64,000 nt of DNA, taken from assembly GCA_024711325.1 (NCBI GenBank), contig JANJTC010000002.1:124001-188000 (forward strand). The letters run 5' to 3'. A program made the translations under genes and the position numbers. Source of the stretch: Bacteriovoracaceae bacterium (GTDB taxonomy: Bacteria > Bdellovibrionota > Bacteriovoracia > Bacteriovoracales > Bacteriovoracaceae). The notes beneath the pieces were generated by a model. That model saw nothing but the letters and a program-made list of their open reading frames with translations. It ran no database searches and was not told where the DNA came from. Position 1 is the first letter of the stretch, and every line of letters starts with the position of its first letter. Below, in pieces: positions 62,328-64,000 of this stretch.

Positions 62328-63446
62328 CTAAAGTTTTATTAAGGTCAATTCAGTACGGGTTCCAAGTCGTATGGGTGGTCCCCAAGTACCAGTGCCTGCA
62401 CTCACATAGACATGCATGTTTCCTTCCTTGGATAATCCCCAGTAATGAGGTCTATGAACATTCTTTACGATCAGAGTCCATGGAAAGAACTGGCCGGCGT
62501 GAGTGTGACCAGAAAGCATAAGATTAAACCCAGCTTCTGATCCAAGTGCCGCCAGTTTAGGATTATGGGCCAGTAGAATTTTGAATCCGGCATCTCCACT
62601 TTTCCCTTGATAGTGACTGACCATCGCTTCCTTGGGATTGGGCGCCGGATGTCTGGCAAGAGTGGCAGCTGGATCCGTAACCCCTGCCAAGAGTAGCTTC
62701 ATTCCCTGAAAGGAAATCAGGTCATGGCTGTTTAGAAGAACCTTCATTCCCATCTTCTGAAAATAGGTGATCCACTCATCAGCTCCAGAATAATAGTCAT
62801 GATTTCCCATGACAAAATAAGCTTTACCAGTACTGGCAAGTCTTCTAAGAGGTTCTACATCATTTTTCAAATGGGGTACTTTCCCATCTACAATATCACC
62901 GGTCAAAACGATGAGGTCCGGATTGAGTTTCAAGGTCTTTTCAACAACTTTTTCAACATAGTTTCTTTTAAGCGTAGGTCCTACGTGTAGGTCTGTAATC
63001 TGAACTATTTTAAGACCACCCAGCGCTTGGGGTAATTCTTTCAAATCAAGCTCGATTTCCTTAACAGCTGGACCAAAGTGAGCACGGATCAAGCCTAACG
63101 CTAATGATAGAAAAGTGAGGCCCAAGACAATTGTTGTATGATATTTTTCTATGAAATTAAGCCTGGAAATAAATAAGGTAAGATCAGTTAATATTAGTGA
63201 CATGATTAAAAAATTCACCAGTCCCATGCTCACATATCCAGAGATGTGCAAAGCATGATCGAGCTTGCCGTATGAGCTACGGTCAGTGCTCCAGAACCGG
63301 ACGGGAATAAGCCAAACCAAAATAAAGGGGATGGCCAGAAGGAAACTGGAAAGGAAGTCTTGAGCTAATCTTGACCAGGCATAGAAGTAAGAGATGACCA
63401 TTAAAAAAGTAAAAGTTAAGATAAAGCCCGATAAATATTTCCTCAT
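62328..63446 (-). CDS. Membrane-anchored calcineurin-like metallophosphoesterase
   Basis: 372 residues. Four membrane helices at the N-terminus are followed by a metallophosphoesterase with all metal motifs: QITDLHVG, LTGDIVDG, VMGNHDYY, LLAHNPK and LSGHTHAGQF. This matches the YaeI/YkuE type, which in some bacteria acts on UDP-sugar lipids or envelope lipids. Its start overlaps the next gene on the same strand by 4 bp. Confidence 0.9.
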   Translation of the reverse strand: MRKYLSGFILTFTFLMVISYFYAWSRLAQDFLSSFLLAIPFILVWLIPVRFWSTDRSSYGKLDHALHISGYVSMGLVNFLIMSLILTDLTLFISRLNFIEKYHTTIVLGLTFLSLALGLIRAHFGPAVKEIELDLKELPQALGGLKIVQITDLHVGPTLKRNYVEKVVEKTLKLNPDLIVLTGDIVDGKVPHLKNDVEPLRRLASTGKAYFVMGNHDYYSGADEWITYFQKMGMKVLLNSHDLISFQGMKLLLAGVTDPAATLARHPAPNPKEAMVSHYQGKSGDAGFKILLAHNPKLAALGSEAGFNLMLSGHTHAGQFFPWTLIVKNVHRPHYWGLSKEGNMHVYVSAGTGTWGPPIRLGTRTELTLIKL

Positions 63447-63793
63447 TCCTTCCTTTCGTTGCCTTCTTTTACTTTTGGACGTTTAACCTGTGTATTTTCT
63501 TTAAATTCATTTAATAATTCTTTTTGCTGTTCTTCAAATTTTTCCTGTCGAGCATTGAGTTCCTGAAGTTGCTCTTCCAGCATGAAATTTTGTTCTTGAA
63601 TCTCCTCTAATTGCAGACGTTGGAGTTGAAGTTGCTGATTTCGGTATTCTTCCAATGCTTCACGTTGTTTTTTACGATCCTGCTCGATCAAGCGGGCCTT
63701 TTGATTGTAGAAACAGGCATAATCCGTTCCACAATCTTTTATTTGCGCCAAGGCGGGTAGTGAAAAGCTTATCAAGATCACTAGTATTTTCAT
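63443..63793 (-). CDS. Small exported coiled-coil protein, unknown
   Basis: 116 residues. A signal peptide (LVILISFSLPALAQ), a short Cys pair (DCGTDYACF), then a long Gln/Glu/Leu-rich coiled coil (about residues 35-100) and a basic tail. It is encoded just upstream of, and overlapping with, the phosphoesterase gene, so translation is coupled. No family was recognised. Confidence 0.55.
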   Translation of the reverse strand: MKILVILISFSLPALAQIKDCGTDYACFYNQKARLIEQDRKKQREALEEYRNQQLQLQRLQLEEIQEQNFMLEEQLQELNARQEKFEEQQKELLNEFKENTQVKRPKVKEGNERKE

Positions 63794-63947
63794 GCCTGTT
63801 ATTTTATGCCTTAAGGAAAAGCTAATCAGCTGTCACGTGAATTTTTTGGCCGAAATAAAGTTAGATTTGAATACTCTGACTTTTTTTAAGTTAGACTTAA
63901 TGCATTCTGAAGATCGCTGTTGCAGGTAAATAATTTTAATTAAACAG

Positions 63948-63979
63948 TTGCATCTATACCACAGTATAGGTTGTATACT
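63948..63979 (+). promoter_or_regulatory. MerR-type promoter before the gene at the right edge
   Basis: -35 TTGCAT (63948-63953) and -10 TATACT (63974-63979) with a 20-bp spacer. The spacer starts with a perfect 6-4-6 dyad CTATAC CACA GTATAG. This is the same geometry as the ars MerR promoter at 23955, including 6 nt from -10 to ATG. Confidence 0.65.
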
Positions 63980-63985
63980 TTTTGC

Positions 63986-64000
63986 ATGAAAGAAGAATTG
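63986..64000 (+). CDS. First codons of a probable MerR-family regulator, cut by window edge
   Basis: Only MKEEL is inside the window. The call rests on the MerR-type promoter directly upstream and on the leaderless start it shares with the ars regulator. No coding evidence of its own. Confidence 0.4.

Noticed and set aside
1-64000. CRISPR array, rRNA or tRNA genes
   Set aside because: No regularly spaced repeats and no rRNA/tRNA-like sequence was seen while reading; cas genes are absent.

Overview
The window looks like a chromosomal segment of a Gram-negative, AT-leaning bacterium. My best guess is Bdellovibrionota, Bacteriovorax/Peredibacter type. This rests on gene content: many short secreted proteins and lipoproteins, secreted hydrolases, a protein-glutaminase-like protein, a KFOR-ferredoxin pair and a SufR-like regulator. 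No rRNA or tRNA gene is present to settle the taxonomy. The left quarter is accessory; from about 18 kb rightwards it is mostly ordinary core genome.

1-15.4 kb, defence island. A CoiA-like gene runs off the left edge. A 16-bp direct repeat resembling the 3' end of tmRNA genes (ssrA) occurs at 655-670 and again at 15365-15380. Between the copies lie a NACHT NTPase, wrecks of a tyrosine integrase and a serine recombinase, a three-gene CBASS-like operon (CD-NTase, SLATT membrane effector, second CD-NTase with an AGS-C sensor domain), and a four-gene operon hsdM-hsdS-prrC-hsdR. That operon has the gene order of the E. coli prr locus, and its third gene shows a candidate anticodon-nuclease triad. 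Two small Cys-rich secreted/membrane genes close the interval.

15.4-21.4 kb, transition. A 2TM channel-like protein with a large loop domain sits next to a stand-alone HsdR N-terminal nuclease-like protein. These are followed by gene debris, two small membrane proteins, a CstA transporter, and a wHTH/nucleotidyltransferase pair behind two identical palindromic operators. A DUF6172-like gene ends the stretch.

21.5-44 kb, metabolism and stress. It holds SulP-Usp, a MerR-controlled arsenic operon (arsC, ACR3), an exported peptide deformylase, GST, a methyltransferase and a 5'-nucleotidase-like phosphoesterase. Next are an Fe-S block (Mrp-DUF971, NifU-like, divergent SufR-like regulator, RicT-like protein), Usp, hemerythrin, ferredoxin and 2-oxoacid:ferredoxin oxidoreductase (korAB). 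A subtilisin and two zinc-carboxypeptidase-like proteins complete it.

44-64 kb, envelope and secreted proteins. It includes a BON protein, a protein-glutaminase-like protein with an EF-hand lipoprotein, DUF202, TPMT and metG. It also has an ankyrin lipoprotein, MltD with three LysM repeats, a YheT-like hydrolase, a metzincin-motif lipoprotein, a 667-residue exported orphan and a membrane metallophosphoesterase. A family of about 55-nt hairpin repeats occurs four times between 49.3 and 54.2 kb. The window ends at the first codons of a probable second MerR regulator. Three regulator genes share a promoter layout in which the -10 box ends exactly 6 nt before the ATG, which suggests leaderless mRNAs.
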